DNA from: Saccharopolyspora rosea | Lineage (GTDB): Bacteria; Actinomycetota; Actinomycetes; Mycobacteriales; Pseudonocardiaceae | Length of the DNA stretch: 64,000 nucleotides | NCBI RefSeq assembly: GCF_025643595.1 | Contig: NZ_CP102826.1 | Coordinates: 6,498,639 to 6,562,638, forward strand | Direction: 5' to 3' | Shown: piece after piece, positions 42,291-51,964 of the stretch | How positions within the stretch are numbered: the stretch's first letter is position 1 | How the letters are laid out: each line of letters begins with the position of its first letter | Position numbers and translations under genes: made by a program | Notes under the pieces: generated by a model | Databases searched by the model: none | What the model saw: the letters and a program-made list of their open reading frames with translations, nothing else | What the model was told of the DNA's origin: nothing

Positions 42291-43785
42291 CCGCCTCGGG
42301 AACCTCGATGCCCTGCTCGCGCGCCCAGCGACGGAGCTCCTCGACCGCCTCGTCGTGCTCCAGCGGACCGCGATCGAGGCGGACCTCCTTGAGGTGCTTC
42401 CAGGCCCGGCCGACCACCGGTCCGGGTGAGACCCCGAGCAGCCGCATGATCTCGTTGCCGTCCAGGTCCGGGCGGACCTTGGCGAGGTCCTCGGCCTCGG
42501 CGATCCGGGCGATGCGCTCCTCCAGCTCGTCGTAGGCGCGCTGGAGCGCGTTGGCCTTGCGGCGGTTGCGCGTCGTGCAGTCCGCGCGCACCAGCTTGTG
42601 CAGCCGGGGCAGCAGGTGGCCCGCGTCGTTGACGTAGCGGCGCACCGCCGAGTCGGTCCACTGCCCCTCGCTGTAGCCGTGGAAGCGCAGGTGCAGGTAC
42701 ACGAGGTCGGAGACGTCGCCGACGATCTCCTTGGAGTACTTCAGCGCGCGCAGCCGCTTGCGGGTCATCTTGGCGCCGACCACCTCGTGGTGGTGGAAGC
42801 TCACGCCGCCGCCCGGCTCGAAGCGGCGGGTCGCCGGCTTGCCGATGTCGTGCAGCAACGCGGCCAGCCGCAGCACCAGGTCGGGCTCGCCCTCCGGGTC
42901 GGCCGCCCGCTCCAGGTCGATGGCCTGGTCCAGCACGGTCAGCGAGTGCCGGTAGACGTCCTTGTGCTGGTGGTGCTCGTCGATCTCCAGCTTCATCGCG
43001 GGGACCTCGGGCAGCACGTGGTCGGCCAGCCCGGTCTCCACCAGCAGCTCGACGCCGCGCCGCGGGTACTGCCCGCACAGCAGCTTGGACAGCTCGGTCT
43101 GCACCCGCTCCGCGGTGATCCGGGTGATCTCGAAGGCCATGTCGCGCATCGCCTCCACCACGCGGTCCGCGGGGGTGAACCCGAGCTGGGCGACGAACCG
43201 GGCGGCCCGCATCATCCGCAGCGGGTCGTCGGCGAACGACTCCTCCGGCGGTGCCGGGGTGTCCAGCCGTCGCGCCACCAGGTCCGCCATGCCGCCGTGC
43301 AGGTCGACGAACGTCCTGCTGGGGAGCTCGATGGCCATCGCGTTGACCGTGAAGTCGCGCCGCAGCAGGTCGCCCTCGATGGTGTCGCCGAACACGACCT
43401 CCGGATTGCGCGAGACCCGGTCGTAGGTGTCGGCGCGGAACGTGGTGATCTCCACCGTCGCGCCGCGCTTGTAGGCGCCGAGGGTGCCGAACTGGATGCC
43501 GGTGTCCCACACCGTCTCCGCCCAGCCGTCCAGCAGCTCGCGGACCTGCTCCGGGCGGGCGTCGGTGGTGAAGTCGAGATCCGTGCCGAGCCGGCCCAGC
43601 AGGGCGTCGCGCACGCTGCCGCCCACCAGGTAGAGCCGGTGACCGGCGGCGTTGAACCGCTCGCCGAGCTCCTCGGCCAGCGGAGCCACCCGCAACAACT
43701 CCACAACGGCATTGCGTTGCGCCTGCCGCTCCCGCGACCGGTCGTCGGCGGGCGGCGCGCTGGTGTGCTGCTGCGAGGGGGACAC
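42286..43785 (-). CDS. cca: CCA tRNA nucleotidyltransferase with HD domain
   Basis: The 499-residue enzyme adds or repairs the 3' CCA of tRNAs. The head domain has [21 protein letters not shown] and the DLD metal site, [20 protein letters not shown], then the neck motif [17 protein letters not shown] with [13 protein letters not shown]-terminal HD domain ([17 protein letters not shown], then FHHHEVVGA) would give phosphohydrolase activity. The mycobacterial orthologue is pcnA (Rv3907c). GTG 43785 is chosen: homology begins nearby and TACCCT (43799-43794) forms a -10 eight bases upstream, suggesting a leaderless mRNA. It is divergent from the Nudix gene. Confidence 0.94.
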   Translation of the reverse strand: MSPSQQHTSAPPADDRSRERQAQRNAVVELLRVAPLAEELGERFNAAGHRLYLVGGSVRDALLGRLGTDLDFTTDARPEQVRELLDGWAETVWDTGIQFGTLGAYKRGATVEITTFRADTYDRVSRNPEVVFGDTIEGDLLRRDFTVNAMAIELPSRTFVDLHGGMADLVARRLDTPAPPEESFADDPLRMMRAARFVAQLGFTPADRVVEAMRDMAFEITRITAERVQTELSKLLCGQYPRRGVELLVETGLADHVLPEVPAMKLEIDEHHQHKDVYRHSLTVLDQAIDLERAADPEGEPDLVLRLAALLHDIGKPATRRFEPGGGVSFHHHEVVGAKMTRKRLRALKYSKEIVGDVSDLVYLHLRFHGYSEGQWTDSAVRRYVNDAGHLLPRLHKLVRADCTTRNRRKANALQRAYDELEERIARIAEAEDLAKVRPDLDGNEIMRLLGVSPGPVVGRAWKHLKEVRLDRGPLEHDEAVEELRRWAREQGIEVPEAD

Positions 43786-43905
43786 GAGATACCAGGGTAT
43801 CGGCTGCTCAGCCCATCCCGACCAGCCCGCCCGCAGCTCCGGTCGAAGCGCTGTTCGGGTGAGCGTGCGCACGTCGTGGGACACCGGTTCGGTGCCTGAT
43901 CGCAC

Positions 43906-43918
43906 TACCATCGGCGGC
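43906..43918 (+). promoter_or_regulatory. -10 element for a probably leaderless Nudix operon
   Basis: TACCAT (43906-43911) fits TAnnnT and ends seven bases before ATG 43919. No Shine-Dalgarno sequence is present. This promoter probably drives the downstream Nudix-DUF6049-murJ genes. Confidence 0.45.
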
Positions 43919-44479
43919 ATGCCCCCGTCGCCCGGCCGCTCCGGCGGTACCCAGCCGGGGCGTCGGAACCGACGCCGGCGGCGCAGGCTGCGGACGGTGG
44001 ACGAGACTTCCGCTGGAGGGCTGGTGGTCGACGGCGCCGCGGGCCGCGCTGCGATCATCGGGAGGCTGGACCGCAAGGGACGACTGCTGTGGTCGCTGCC
44101 GAAGGGCCACATCGAGGCCGGTGAGACGCCCGACCAGACCGCGGTGCGCGAGGTCGAGGAGGAGACCGGGATCATCGGCCGGGTGGTGACGCCGATCGGC
44201 ACGATCGACTACTGGTTCGTCGCGGGCAACCGGCGTGTGCACAAGACCGTGCACCACTTCCTGCTGGAGGCGGTGGGCGGAGAGCTTTCCGACGAGGACG
44301 TGGAGGTCACCGAGGTGGCGTGGGTGCCGCTTGGTGAACTGGACGAGGTGTTGGCCTACGCCGACGAGCGGCGTCTGGTGCGGCGCGCCCTGAGCATGCG
44401 CGGCGGCGCGCCGGATGGCAGGGCGGATCGGTTCGGGCTGCGGCGGCAGGCACGAGGCAGCGGAACGGAGCCGGCTTGA
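43919..44479 (+). CDS. Nudix hydrolase (MutT4-like)
   Basis: A 186-residue Nudix protein with the intact Nudix box [20 protein letters not shown] (from G63) in the order GX5EX7REUXEEXGU. An Arg-rich N-terminus ([11 protein letters not shown]) precedes the domain. The mycobacterial counterpart in the same place is Rv3908 (mutT4). It would hydrolyse a nucleoside diphosphate derivative; the substrate is unknown. Its TGA overlaps the TTG of the next gene (TTGA at 44476-44479), so the two are translationally coupled. Confidence 0.9.
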   Translation: MPPSPGRSGGTQPGRRNRRRRRRLRTVDETSAGGLVVDGAAGRAAIIGRLDRKGRLLWSLPKGHIEAGETPDQTAVREVEEETGIIGRVVTPIGTIDYWFVAGNRRVHKTVHHFLLEAVGGELSDEDVEVTEVAWVPLGELDEVLAYADERRLVRRALSMRGGAPDGRADRFGLRRQARGSGTEPA

Positions 44480-46698
44480 GGTTCTTGCTAGCCGCGGTGG
44501 TCGCGGCGCTGTTCGCGGTGGTCGTGCCGCCGATGCCCGGGGCGCATGCGCAGGAGGGCGACAAGTTCGCCCGGCTGGACGTGACAAAGATCACTCCTTC
44601 GGTGGTGACCGGTGGTTCGCCCGGCGAGCTGGTCGTCGCCGGCCGGCTGACCAACACCGGCGACCGCGCGATCTCCGACGTCGAAGTCCGCATCCAGCGC
44701 GGCAACCCCGTCACCGACGAACCCGCCACCCAGCGGGCGATGCGCGGGGACGTGCCGACCGTCACCGAACCGGCGTTCAGCCCGGTCGTCGACCGGCTGG
44801 CGCCCGGGCAGCAGGTCCCGGTCGAGTTCCACATCCCGTTCACCGGGCCGAACTCGCTGCAGATCAGCCAGCCCGGGATCTTCCCGCTGCTGGTCAACAT
44901 CAACGGCGTGCCCCGGTCCGGCTCGCGCGCCCGGATCGCCGAGGGCCGCTTCCTGCTGCCCGTGTCGGCGCCGCCGGGTGGGGCGCCCGCCCGGCCGTCG
45001 CAGCCCACGCCCACCAGCATGGTGGTGCCGATCGTCGACTACCCGCGGCTGGTGCAGGACGCCGGTGCCGGCAGCCGCCCGGTGCTCAGCGACGACCAGC
45101 TGTCCGGCTCGCTGGCCCCCGGCGGTCGGCTGTACGGCCTGGTGCAGGCGGTGTCCGACAGCGCCCCGTCCGGATCGCCGCTGGGCAGCGCGCTGTGCTT
45201 CGCGATCGACCCGGACCTGCTGGCCACCGTCAAGGCGATGCGCGGCGGGTACCTGGTGCGCCAGCCCAACGGCTCGACCGTCGAGGGGATCGGCGCCAAG
45301 GCCGCCGACCTGTGGCTGAGCAAGCTCCGCGACGCCACCTCCGGGCGCTGCGTCATCGCGCTGCCCTACGCCGACGCCGACGTCGCCGCGCTCGGCCGGG
45401 CCGGGCTGCCGGACCTGATCAAGGGCGCGATGGACGGTTCGCAGCTGGTCAACGAGCTGCTGCACGTCGAACCGCGCCAGACGGCGTGGCCGATCGAGGG
45501 CGCGCTGGACGAGCCGGCCGCCGGTGAACTGCCCGGGGTCACCTCCGCGCTGCTGGAGCCGCAGTCGCTGTCCACGCCGCCGGGCTCGCTGTCGCCGGTG
45601 CGGGTGCGCGGCCACGACCTCGCGGCCATCCCCATCGACCCCCTGCTGACCAGCGCGCTCGATCCGCAGCACGACACCGCGACGAAGGTGACGGCGCTGT
45701 CCCCACCGGACAACGGATCGCTGTCAGCGCAGGATGCCCTCGGAGCGCTGGCGTTCCGGGCCAGCCAGGGTTCGCTGCCGAACTCGACGTCGGTGCTGGT
45801 CCCGCCGCGGCGCTGGAACATGCGGGCCGACGATCTGCGCAGCCTGCTCAGCGGCATGCAGCAGCTGGACGCCGAGGGCTACATCAAGCCGACCGCGCTG
45901 CCCAACCCCGACCCGTCGGCGCTGCCGCAGGCCGACCTCACCTACCCGGTCGGCGCGAGCGCGGACGAGATCCCGCAACCGGTGCTCAACTCGATCGCCC
46001 GGCAGAACTTCAAGGTCGGTGACCTGTTCCGCTCCGCGGAGAAGGAGCGCTCGGTCGGTGTCGACCCGGCCGAGGTGACCACCCCGCTGCGCAACGGTCT
46101 GCTCCGCGCCGCGTCGAGCGCCTGGCGCAGCAACCCGGACGCCGCCCACCGCTGGTTGCGCAAGGCGGTGAGCACGCTCGACGGAACGCTCGGCAAGGTC
46201 CGGATCGAGGAGTACGCGGGCAACATCGTGCTCGCCCAGTCCAACAGCCCGATCCCGTTGACCGTGGTCAACGACCTGCCGATCAAGGTCCGCATGATGC
46301 TGCACGTCCCGCGCACCCCGGGGGTGCAGATCAAGGACCTGGGCGTGCTGAAGATCCCGCCGCACAGCAAGCGCCAGTTCTGGTTGGACACCACCACGCA
46401 CCGGCCGGGCAAGTTCAACATCGACATCACGGCGACCACCGAGGCGGGCACCGTGCTCGGCCCGACCAAGCGGTTGCAGGTCGAGTCCAGCACCTACGGT
46501 TCGCTGATCCCCGCGTTGACCGTCGGTGCCGGTGCCCTGCTGGTGGTGCTGTCCGGGATCCGGATCGTCCGCCGGGCGCGGAACCGGCGGCGCAGGATCG
46601 CGTCCGGAGAAGCGGTCGAACCGGATGAGAACGCACGAATCGACACGTCCGAAACAGCCGGAATCTCCACCACCGACGGTGATCGGAACCCCGACTGA
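44476..46698 (+). CDS. DUF6049 family secreted/membrane-anchored protein
   Basis: A 740-residue protein equivalent to mycobacterial Rv3909. It has a signal peptide ([20 protein letters not shown], site after AHA), a beta-rich N-terminal domain ([20 protein letters not shown]), a long extracellular region, and a C-terminal TM helix ([21 protein letters not shown]) with a basic/acidic cytoplasmic tail. The TTG start overlaps the Nudix stop. Always placed before murJ in actinobacteria, it is probably linked to cell-wall precursor flipping or assembly, but no activity is known. Confidence 0.88.
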   Translation: MRFLLAAVVAALFAVVVPPMPGAHAQEGDKFARLDVTKITPSVVTGGSPGELVVAGRLTNTGDRAISDVEVRIQRGNPVTDEPATQRAMRGDVPTVTEPAFSPVVDRLAPGQQVPVEFHIPFTGPNSLQISQPGIFPLLVNINGVPRSGSRARIAEGRFLLPVSAPPGGAPARPSQPTPTSMVVPIVDYPRLVQDAGAGSRPVLSDDQLSGSLAPGGRLYGLVQAVSDSAPSGSPLGSALCFAIDPDLLATVKAMRGGYLVRQPNGSTVEGIGAKAADLWLSKLRDATSGRCVIALPYADADVAALGRAGLPDLIKGAMDGSQLVNELLHVEPRQTAWPIEGALDEPAAGELPGVTSALLEPQSLSTPPGSLSPVRVRGHDLAAIPIDPLLTSALDPQHDTATKVTALSPPDNGSLSAQDALGALAFRASQGSLPNSTSVLVPPRRWNMRADDLRSLLSGMQQLDAEGYIKPTALPNPDPSALPQADLTYPVGASADEIPQPVLNSIARQNFKVGDLFRSAEKERSVGVDPAEVTTPLRNGLLRAASSAWRSNPDAAHRWLRKAVSTLDGTLGKVRIEEYAGNIVLAQSNSPIPLTVVNDLPIKVRMMLHVPRTPGVQIKDLGVLKIPPHSKRQFWLDTTTHRPGKFNIDITATTEAGTVLGPTKRLQVESSTYGSLIPALTVGAGALLVVLSGIRIVRRARNRRRRIASGEAVEPDENARIDTSETAGISTTDGDRNPD

Positions 46699-46796
46699 CA
46701 TCCTGGTCCGAGTCACACGTAGGAGTGGAGCCGAACGGATTTCGGCCGACGGCAGCGGACCGGCGACGCGGTGCGGCGTCCGGGGGAGGTCCGCCG

Positions 46797-48629
46797 GTGA
46801 GGATTGAGCCAGTGAACCGAGACAGGGATGCCGGGCCGCCGGATGCCCGCCGACCGGGGCCGCACCCCGGCGGGCACCACCCCGGGGCGAACCCGACGAT
46901 GCCGATCCGCCGTCCGCAGCGCGGCTGGCACGCGGCACCGACCGAGCCGATCCCGGCGGTGGTGCCGGAGGCGGGCATCGACCAGGCCGCCGAGCACGCC
47001 ACGGAGCAGACCCAGGTCATCCGCCCGGTCTCGCCGGGCAAGCCGTCGCTGCTCAAGGCCAGTGGTTCGATGGCGATCGCGACGCTGGCCAGCCGGTTCA
47101 CCGGGTTCCTGTGGAAGCTGATGCTGGCCTGGGCGGTGGGCACCGGGGTCGTCAACGACTCGTTCATGGTCGCCAACAACCTGCCCAACTCGATCTTCGA
47201 GTTCCTCATCGGCGGCGTGCTGACCAGCGTGATCGTGCCCGTTCTGGTGCGCGCGCAGAAGTCCGACGCCGACGGCGGCGAGGCCTACATCCAGCGGCTG
47301 CTGTCGCTGGGGGCGGTCGTGCTCGGGGTCGGCACCGTGCTGTCGGTGGTCGGCGCCGGATTCCTGGTGGACCTCTACGCGGCCGGGGACGGCAAGAGCA
47401 ACCCCGAGCTGGCGACCGCTTTCGCCTTCCTGCTGCTGCCGCAGATCTTCTTCTACGGCGTCAGCGCGCTGGTCAGCGCGATCCTGCAGGCCAAGGAGAT
47501 CTTCAGCCCGCCGGCGTGGGCACCGGTGGTCAACAACCTCGTGGTGATCGCGACCCTGGTCGTGTACTACCTGGTGCCCGGTGAGATCACGCTGAACCCG
47601 CTGCGGATGACCGACGCCCACCTGCTCACCCTCGGCATCGGCGTGACGCTGGGCGTCGCCGCGCAGGCGGTCATCCAGATCCCATCGTTGCTGCGCACCG
47701 GTTTCCGGTTCCGCTGGCGGTGGGGTTGGGACCCGCGGTTGACCGAATTCGGCGGCCTGGCGCTGTGGATGCTCGCCTACGTCGGCATCAGCCAGATCGG
47801 GCTGATGGCGATGAGCAAGGCGGGCACCACGGCCGGCGCGTGGTCGATGTACAACTACGTCTGGCTGTTGCTTCAGCTGCCGTACGGCGTCATCGGTTTC
47901 TCCGTGATGACCGCGATCCTGCCGCGGATGAGCTCGGCCGCCGCCGACGGCGACGACCAGCGGGTGATCGACGACCTGTCGCTGGGCAACCGGCTGTCCA
48001 CGGTGGCCCTGCTGCCGATCAGCGGTGTGATGACCGCCATCGGCGTTCCGCTGGGCCTGGCGCTGTTCTCCATCGGCAAGAGCGCCGGGGACGCGAGCAC
48101 CCTCGGTGTCGCGCTGGCCGTCTCGTCGTTCGGCGTGCTGCCGTACGCGATCACCATGCTGCAGATGCGCGTGTTCTACGCGATGAAGGACGCGCGCACC
48201 CCGACGCTGATCATGGTCGTGATGACGGTCGTCAAGATCCCGCTGTCGCTGGCGGCCGCGACGCTGGGTTCCACCCAGGCGGTGCTGTACGCGCTGGTGT
48301 TCGTCAACTCGCTGAGCTTCGTGATCGGCTGGTTGGTCGGCGAGGCGTGGCTGCGGCACCGGATGGGTCCGCTGGGCAGCAGGCGTTTCCTCGTCACACT
48401 GGGCAAAACGCTGGTCGCCACAGTGGTCGGTGCGCTGCTCGCCTGGTTGAGCACGCAGGCCGTCGACGCGCTGATCCCGGGTTCGGCCGGCGCCGGCACC
48501 GGCTGGGTGCAGTTGCTCGTCGGGACCGTGGTCGGTTTCGTTGCGATCTTCGGCCTGATGTCGTTGCTGCGGGTCGCCGAACTACAGCCCGCGATCGGGC
48601 GGCTCACCGGTTTGCTGCGTCGTCGCTGA
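46797..48629 (+). CDS. murJ: Lipid II flippase MurJ (MviN)
   Basis: A 610-residue MATE-like membrane protein that flips lipid II across the membrane. About 90 Pro-rich cytoplasmic residues precede the first helix (GSMAIATLASRFTGFLWKLM, family signature), followed by VVNDSFMVANNLPNSIFEFL and about 14 helices. GTG 46797 is preferred over GTG 46725 because GGGGGAGGT lies six bases upstream. In mycobacteria the protein carries a fused C-terminal pseudokinase; here it ends after the membrane part and the pseudokinase is a separate gene. Confidence 0.94.
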   Translation: MRIEPVNRDRDAGPPDARRPGPHPGGHHPGANPTMPIRRPQRGWHAAPTEPIPAVVPEAGIDQAAEHATEQTQVIRPVSPGKPSLLKASGSMAIATLASRFTGFLWKLMLAWAVGTGVVNDSFMVANNLPNSIFEFLIGGVLTSVIVPVLVRAQKSDADGGEAYIQRLLSLGAVVLGVGTVLSVVGAGFLVDLYAAGDGKSNPELATAFAFLLLPQIFFYGVSALVSAILQAKEIFSPPAWAPVVNNLVVIATLVVYYLVPGEITLNPLRMTDAHLLTLGIGVTLGVAAQAVIQIPSLLRTGFRFRWRWGWDPRLTEFGGLALWMLAYVGISQIGLMAMSKAGTTAGAWSMYNYVWLLLQLPYGVIGFSVMTAILPRMSSAAADGDDQRVIDDLSLGNRLSTVALLPISGVMTAIGVPLGLALFSIGKSAGDASTLGVALAVSSFGVLPYAITMLQMRVFYAMKDARTPTLIMVVMTVVKIPLSLAAATLGSTQAVLYALVFVNSLSFVIGWLVGEAWLRHRMGPLGSRRFLVTLGKTLVATVVGALLAWLSTQAVDALIPGSAGAGTGWVQLLVGTVVGFVAIFGLMSLLRVAELQPAIGRLTGLLRRR

Positions 48630-48727
48630 CTTCTGCGTCACGTACCCTCGAAACAGAAGTCTCCTTCCGTGGGGGAAGAGGGGTGGGACGCAGCCCCGGG
48701 CGGACCGGAAGGAGCGGGAGAGGGAAG

Positions 48728-50302
48728 GTGACCAGCAAACCGACGGAGCAGATCGCGCCCGAGAGCGGCGAAAACCGCAGCGACGACGGCTCCCAGGAAC
48801 AGGGCCTGACCCCCGGTGCGGTTCTGGACCACGGCCGGTACCGGCTCCTCGCCGAGGTGGGTTCGGACGCACGGTGCAACGCGCGGTTGTGGCGCGCGAA
48901 GGACGGGGTGCTCGGCCGTGATGTCGCGCTGACGATCCTGGTGGGCGACCGGTCCGATGCGGACGCCGCGTCCAACGCACGCCGCACCCTGGAACGAGCC
49001 ATGCACGCCAGCACGTTCAACCACGTCGGCGTCGCACGGGTGCTGGACGTGGTGACGCAGTCACCCGGTGATCCGGCCGGGGTGCTGGGCGTGGTGATCG
49101 CGGAGTGGACGCACGGCACCGATCTGCTCGACCTGGTCGCGGAAGGACCGCTGCCTCCCGGCACGGCCGCTCGGCTGCTCCAGCCGCTGGCCGCTGCGGT
49201 GGAAGCGGCCCACCACGCCGGCCTGGTCCTCGGCGCCGACCACCCGCAGCGCATCCGGGTCACGCCCGAAGGGGAGATCCGGATGGCGTTCCCCGGGCCG
49301 CTGGCCCGCGCCACCTCCAGCGACGACGTGCGCGGTCTCGGCGCCGCGCTGTACCTGCTGCTGACCGGCCGCTGGGCGCTCAGCGGCGGTCCGGAAGGCG
49401 TGCCCACCGCACCGAGCGGACCGGACGGAACGGTGGTCGCGCCGCGCACGCTGCGCCCGACAGTGCCGCTGGAGCTGTCCACGGTGTCCGTCCGCGCGCT
49501 CGGGAACCCGGACTCGACCGGCACCACCGGCGGTGTCCGCACCGGCGCCGCGGTGCTGCGGGTCCTGGAACAGCACGCCACCTACGACAGCTCCACGCCG
49601 TCGCAGGCGCAGGCGGCCGAGAGCAACGAGGTCTGGCGTCGCGAGGACCCCAAGCCCGACAAGGTCAAGCGGAAGAAACTGCTGATCAGCGTCGGTGTGC
49701 TGGCGGTGGCGACGCTGCTGGTGATCGGCTGGATCGCGGCCGGGGTGATCGGCATGTTCACCGAGTCCAACCGGGACACCGGCAACAGCCAGATCATCGG
49801 CGAGTCCGGCAACAACAGCCCCGGCAGCTCCGAGCAGCAGAAGCCGTCCGCGCCACCGACGCCCGTCACCATCACCGGCGGGACCTCGTTCAACACCAAC
49901 GGGGAACCGGACGCGCCGCAGCGCATCCCCAACCTCTTCGACGGGAACCCGGCCACGTTCTGGGCCACTTTCGACTACAAGCAGCAGCTCGGCCCCGGCG
50001 GGATCAGCAACGGCACCGGCGCGGTGCTGACCTTCGACCACCCGTCGCTGGTGCGCCAGGTGGTGATCAACTCGCCGAGCGCGGGCACCAAGGTGGAGAT
50101 CCGCACCGTCGACGGCGCGCCGAACATGACCACCAGCAAGGTGATCGGCTCCGGCACGCTCAACGCCGGTGACACGACGATCCCGGTGCAGGCGGACTCC
50201 CCGGCGCAGCAGATCCTCGTGGTCGTCACCCAGCTCACGCCGCACGGCGGGCAGTTCGCCTCGCAGATCAACGAGGTCAAGGTCCTGGGCTCGGCAAGCT
50301 GA
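48728..50302 (+). CDS. Membrane pseudokinase with extracellular C-terminal domain
   Basis: The 524-residue product matches the C-terminal half of mycobacterial MviN. The N-terminal kinase-like domain (about residues 35-280; GRYRLLAEVG, HASTFNHVGVARVLDV) lacks the ATP-binding Lys (DVALTILVGD), the HRD loop and DFG, so it should not phosphorylate. A TM helix (LISVGVLAVATLLVIGWIAA, about 318-340) follows, then a Ser/Pro linker and a discoidin-like beta domain (INVLFDGNP-type segment NLFDGNPATFWATFDY). In mycobacteria the pseudokinase recruits FhaA to control MurJ; the same role is inferred here. It lies 98 bases after murJ. Confidence 0.87.
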   Translation: MTSKPTEQIAPESGENRSDDGSQEQGLTPGAVLDHGRYRLLAEVGSDARCNARLWRAKDGVLGRDVALTILVGDRSDADAASNARRTLERAMHASTFNHVGVARVLDVVTQSPGDPAGVLGVVIAEWTHGTDLLDLVAEGPLPPGTAARLLQPLAAAVEAAHHAGLVLGADHPQRIRVTPEGEIRMAFPGPLARATSSDDVRGLGAALYLLLTGRWALSGGPEGVPTAPSGPDGTVVAPRTLRPTVPLELSTVSVRALGNPDSTGTTGGVRTGAAVLRVLEQHATYDSSTPSQAQAAESNEVWRREDPKPDKVKRKKLLISVGVLAVATLLVIGWIAAGVIGMFTESNRDTGNSQIIGESGNNSPGSSEQQKPSAPPTPVTITGGTSFNTNGEPDAPQRIPNLFDGNPATFWATFDYKQQLGPGGISNGTGAVLTFDHPSLVRQVVINSPSAGTKVEIRTVDGAPNMTTSKVIGSGTLNAGDTTIPVQADSPAQQILVVVTQLTPHGGQFASQINEVKVLGSAS

Positions 50303-50396
50303 CCTCCCGCGACTCGTGGGCGGCGGGCGTCGACCGCGGTCGGCACCCGCCGCCCGTGATCGTCAGCGTGGTGAATGTTCCGGTTGTCACGATCAG

Positions 50397-50410
50397 TAGA
50401 GTGCTGAGGC
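50397..50410 (+). promoter_or_regulatory. -10-like element directly before sigM
   Basis: TAGAGT (50397-50402) ends eight bases before GTG 50411, again suggesting a leaderless start. The usual GGAAC-type -35 of SigM-dependent promoters is not clear here. Confidence 0.35.
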
Positions 50411-51013
50411 GTGTCTGCCCCCTCCGACGCCGACCTCATCGCGGCGCATGCCAGCGGAGATCCACAGGCGTTCTCCGAGCTCTTCCGCCGGCACCGGGAC
50501 CGGCTGTGGGCGGTGGCGCTGCGCACGATGCGCGATCCCGAGGACGCCGCCGACGCGCTCCAGGACGCGATGATCTCGGCTTTCCGCAACGCCGCGTCGT
50601 TCCGCGCCGAGTCGCAGGTGACCACCTGGCTGCACCGGATCGTGGTGAACGCCTGCCTGGACCGGATCCGGCGGCGCCAAGCCCGACCGACCGTGCCGCT
50701 GCCCGACACCGGTCCGGCCGAACCCGCCGTGCCGCGGGACGCGATCGCGGAGCAGGACACCCGGATGGCGGTGCAGGACGCGCTCGCCCAGCTCCCCGAA
50801 GACCAGCGATCGGCGATCGTGCTGGTCGACGTGGAGGGATATTCGGTGGCTGAAACGGCGGCGATGCTCGGCGTCGCGGACGGGACGGTGAAGAGCCGTT
50901 GCGCCCGCGGTCGCGTGAAGCTCGCCAAACTTCTGGGACACCTGCGGAACCCAAGTGCAGATGCGAACGTCCCAGATGACGCTGTTGCCATGCGTCGACG
51001 GGAGGGACGATGA
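50411..51013 (+). CDS. sigM: ECF sigma factor SigM
   Basis: This 200-residue ECF sigma factor has region 2 (FSELFRRHRDRLWAVALRTM, DPEDAADALQDAMISAFRNA) and region 4 (LAQLPEDQRSAIVLVDVEGY, SVAETAAMLGVADGTVKSR) separated by a short linker. Position and sequence match mycobacterial SigM (Rv3911). It is controlled by the anti-sigma factor encoded next, whose ATG overlaps its stop (ATGA at 51010-51013), so equal synthesis is assured. In mycobacteria the SigM regulon covers surface and secreted peptides. Confidence 0.92.
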   Translation: MSAPSDADLIAAHASGDPQAFSELFRRHRDRLWAVALRTMRDPEDAADALQDAMISAFRNAASFRAESQVTTWLHRIVVNACLDRIRRRQARPTVPLPDTGPAEPAVPRDAIAEQDTRMAVQDALAQLPEDQRSAIVLVDVEGYSVAETAAMLGVADGTVKSRCARGRVKLAKLLGHLRNPSADANVPDDAVAMRRREGR

Positions 51014-51801
51014 GTGGCGAACACCGGCGCGGTGGAGCGCCGCAGGGCCCACCGTGGTCCCTGGATCTGCTGGCCGACCTCCACGCGGGGGTGCTGGACC
51101 AGGAGACCGCCGAAGAACTGCGCGTTCAGGTGGCCGAGGACCCGGAGGCCCAGGAGGTCCTGGCAGCGCTGGACGCCACCAGCTCCGAGCTGGCCGGCCT
51201 GCCGCCGTTGACCATCCCGGACGACGTGTCCGCGCGGATCGACGCGGCGCTGGAGCACGAGGTCCGGGCGTGGGCCGAGCAGCAGCGGTCCGAGCAGCCG
51301 GAGCCGCAGCGCGAAGCCCAGGTGGTCGACTTCGCCGCCGCCAAGCGCCGTCGCCGGCGCTTCGCGTGGGGGACGGGCTTGGTCGGCGTCGCCGCGGCCG
51401 CGGTCGCGGGGATCGTCCTCTCCGTGCTGCCGGGCACTCCGGCAGGTCCGTCGAACCAGGCGCAACAGCCGAACGCGACCGTCACCCCCGGCACGTCCGC
51501 GCCGCTGGCCCTGCAGGGCGAACGCGTGACGCTCACCGGCGAGCAGTTCTCGCAGGTCATCGGCAAGCACGAGTACAGCGGGGCGCTGTCCGACCCGCAG
51601 CAGCTCGTCGGCTGCTTGCAGGCGAACGGTGTCTCCGGCGGCCGACCGCTCGGTGCCCGGCAGATCACCCTCAACGGGAAACCCGCGCAGCTGCTGGTGC
51701 TGACCAACGGCAAGATCGGCCAGTTCCGGCTGTTAGCCGTCGGCCCGGACTGCGGGCCGGGAAACCCCGCAACGCTGTCCGACAGCAGCTACGGTGGCTG
51801 A
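51010..51801 (+). CDS. rsmA: Anti-sigma factor RsmA (membrane-bound)
   Basis: A 263-residue protein with an N-terminal cytoplasmic helical region (PWSLDLLADLHAGVLDQETA) that would bind SigM, an Arg-rich stretch before a single TM helix (WGTGLVGVAAAAVAGIVLSV, about 119-138), and an extracytoplasmic domain containing two Cys (GCLQANG, PDCGPG). It matches Rv3912 in position. The N-terminus lacks an obvious HxxxCxxC zinc motif, so redox release is not indicated; proteolysis is more likely. Confidence 0.87.
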   Translation: MSGEHRRGGAPQGPPWSLDLLADLHAGVLDQETAEELRVQVAEDPEAQEVLAALDATSSELAGLPPLTIPDDVSARIDAALEHEVRAWAEQQRSEQPEPQREAQVVDFAAAKRRRRRFAWGTGLVGVAAAAVAGIVLSVLPGTPAGPSNQAQQPNATVTPGTSAPLALQGERVTLTGEQFSQVIGKHEYSGALSDPQQLVGCLQANGVSGGRPLGARQITLNGKPAQLLVLTNGKIGQFRLLAVGPDCGPGNPATLSDSSYGG

Positions 51802-51878
51802 AATCGCAGGTCAACGGCCCTCATCCGACGGGTGGAGGCCGAGAACATGTGCCCTGCCACACGGCGCTGCGAGGAGTG

Positions 51879-51905
51879 GGAACAACCGGCGCATAGGATC
51901 GCGTT
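51879..51905 (+). promoter_or_regulatory. SigR/SigH-type promoter upstream of trxB
   Basis: GGAAC at 51879-51883 and CGTT at 51902-51905 match the GGAAY-N18-CGTT promoters used by SigR/SigH, the thiol-stress sigma factors that induce thioredoxin genes in actinomycetes. It lies 59 bases upstream of the trxB start. A second -10, TAGGAT at 51894, may serve the housekeeping sigma. Confidence 0.55.
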
Positions 51906-51964
51906 GACCCGGATGCGTCTCGCACCGAGCGCGGCGCGGAGCAGGCGACAACGGAAGGGGCGCG

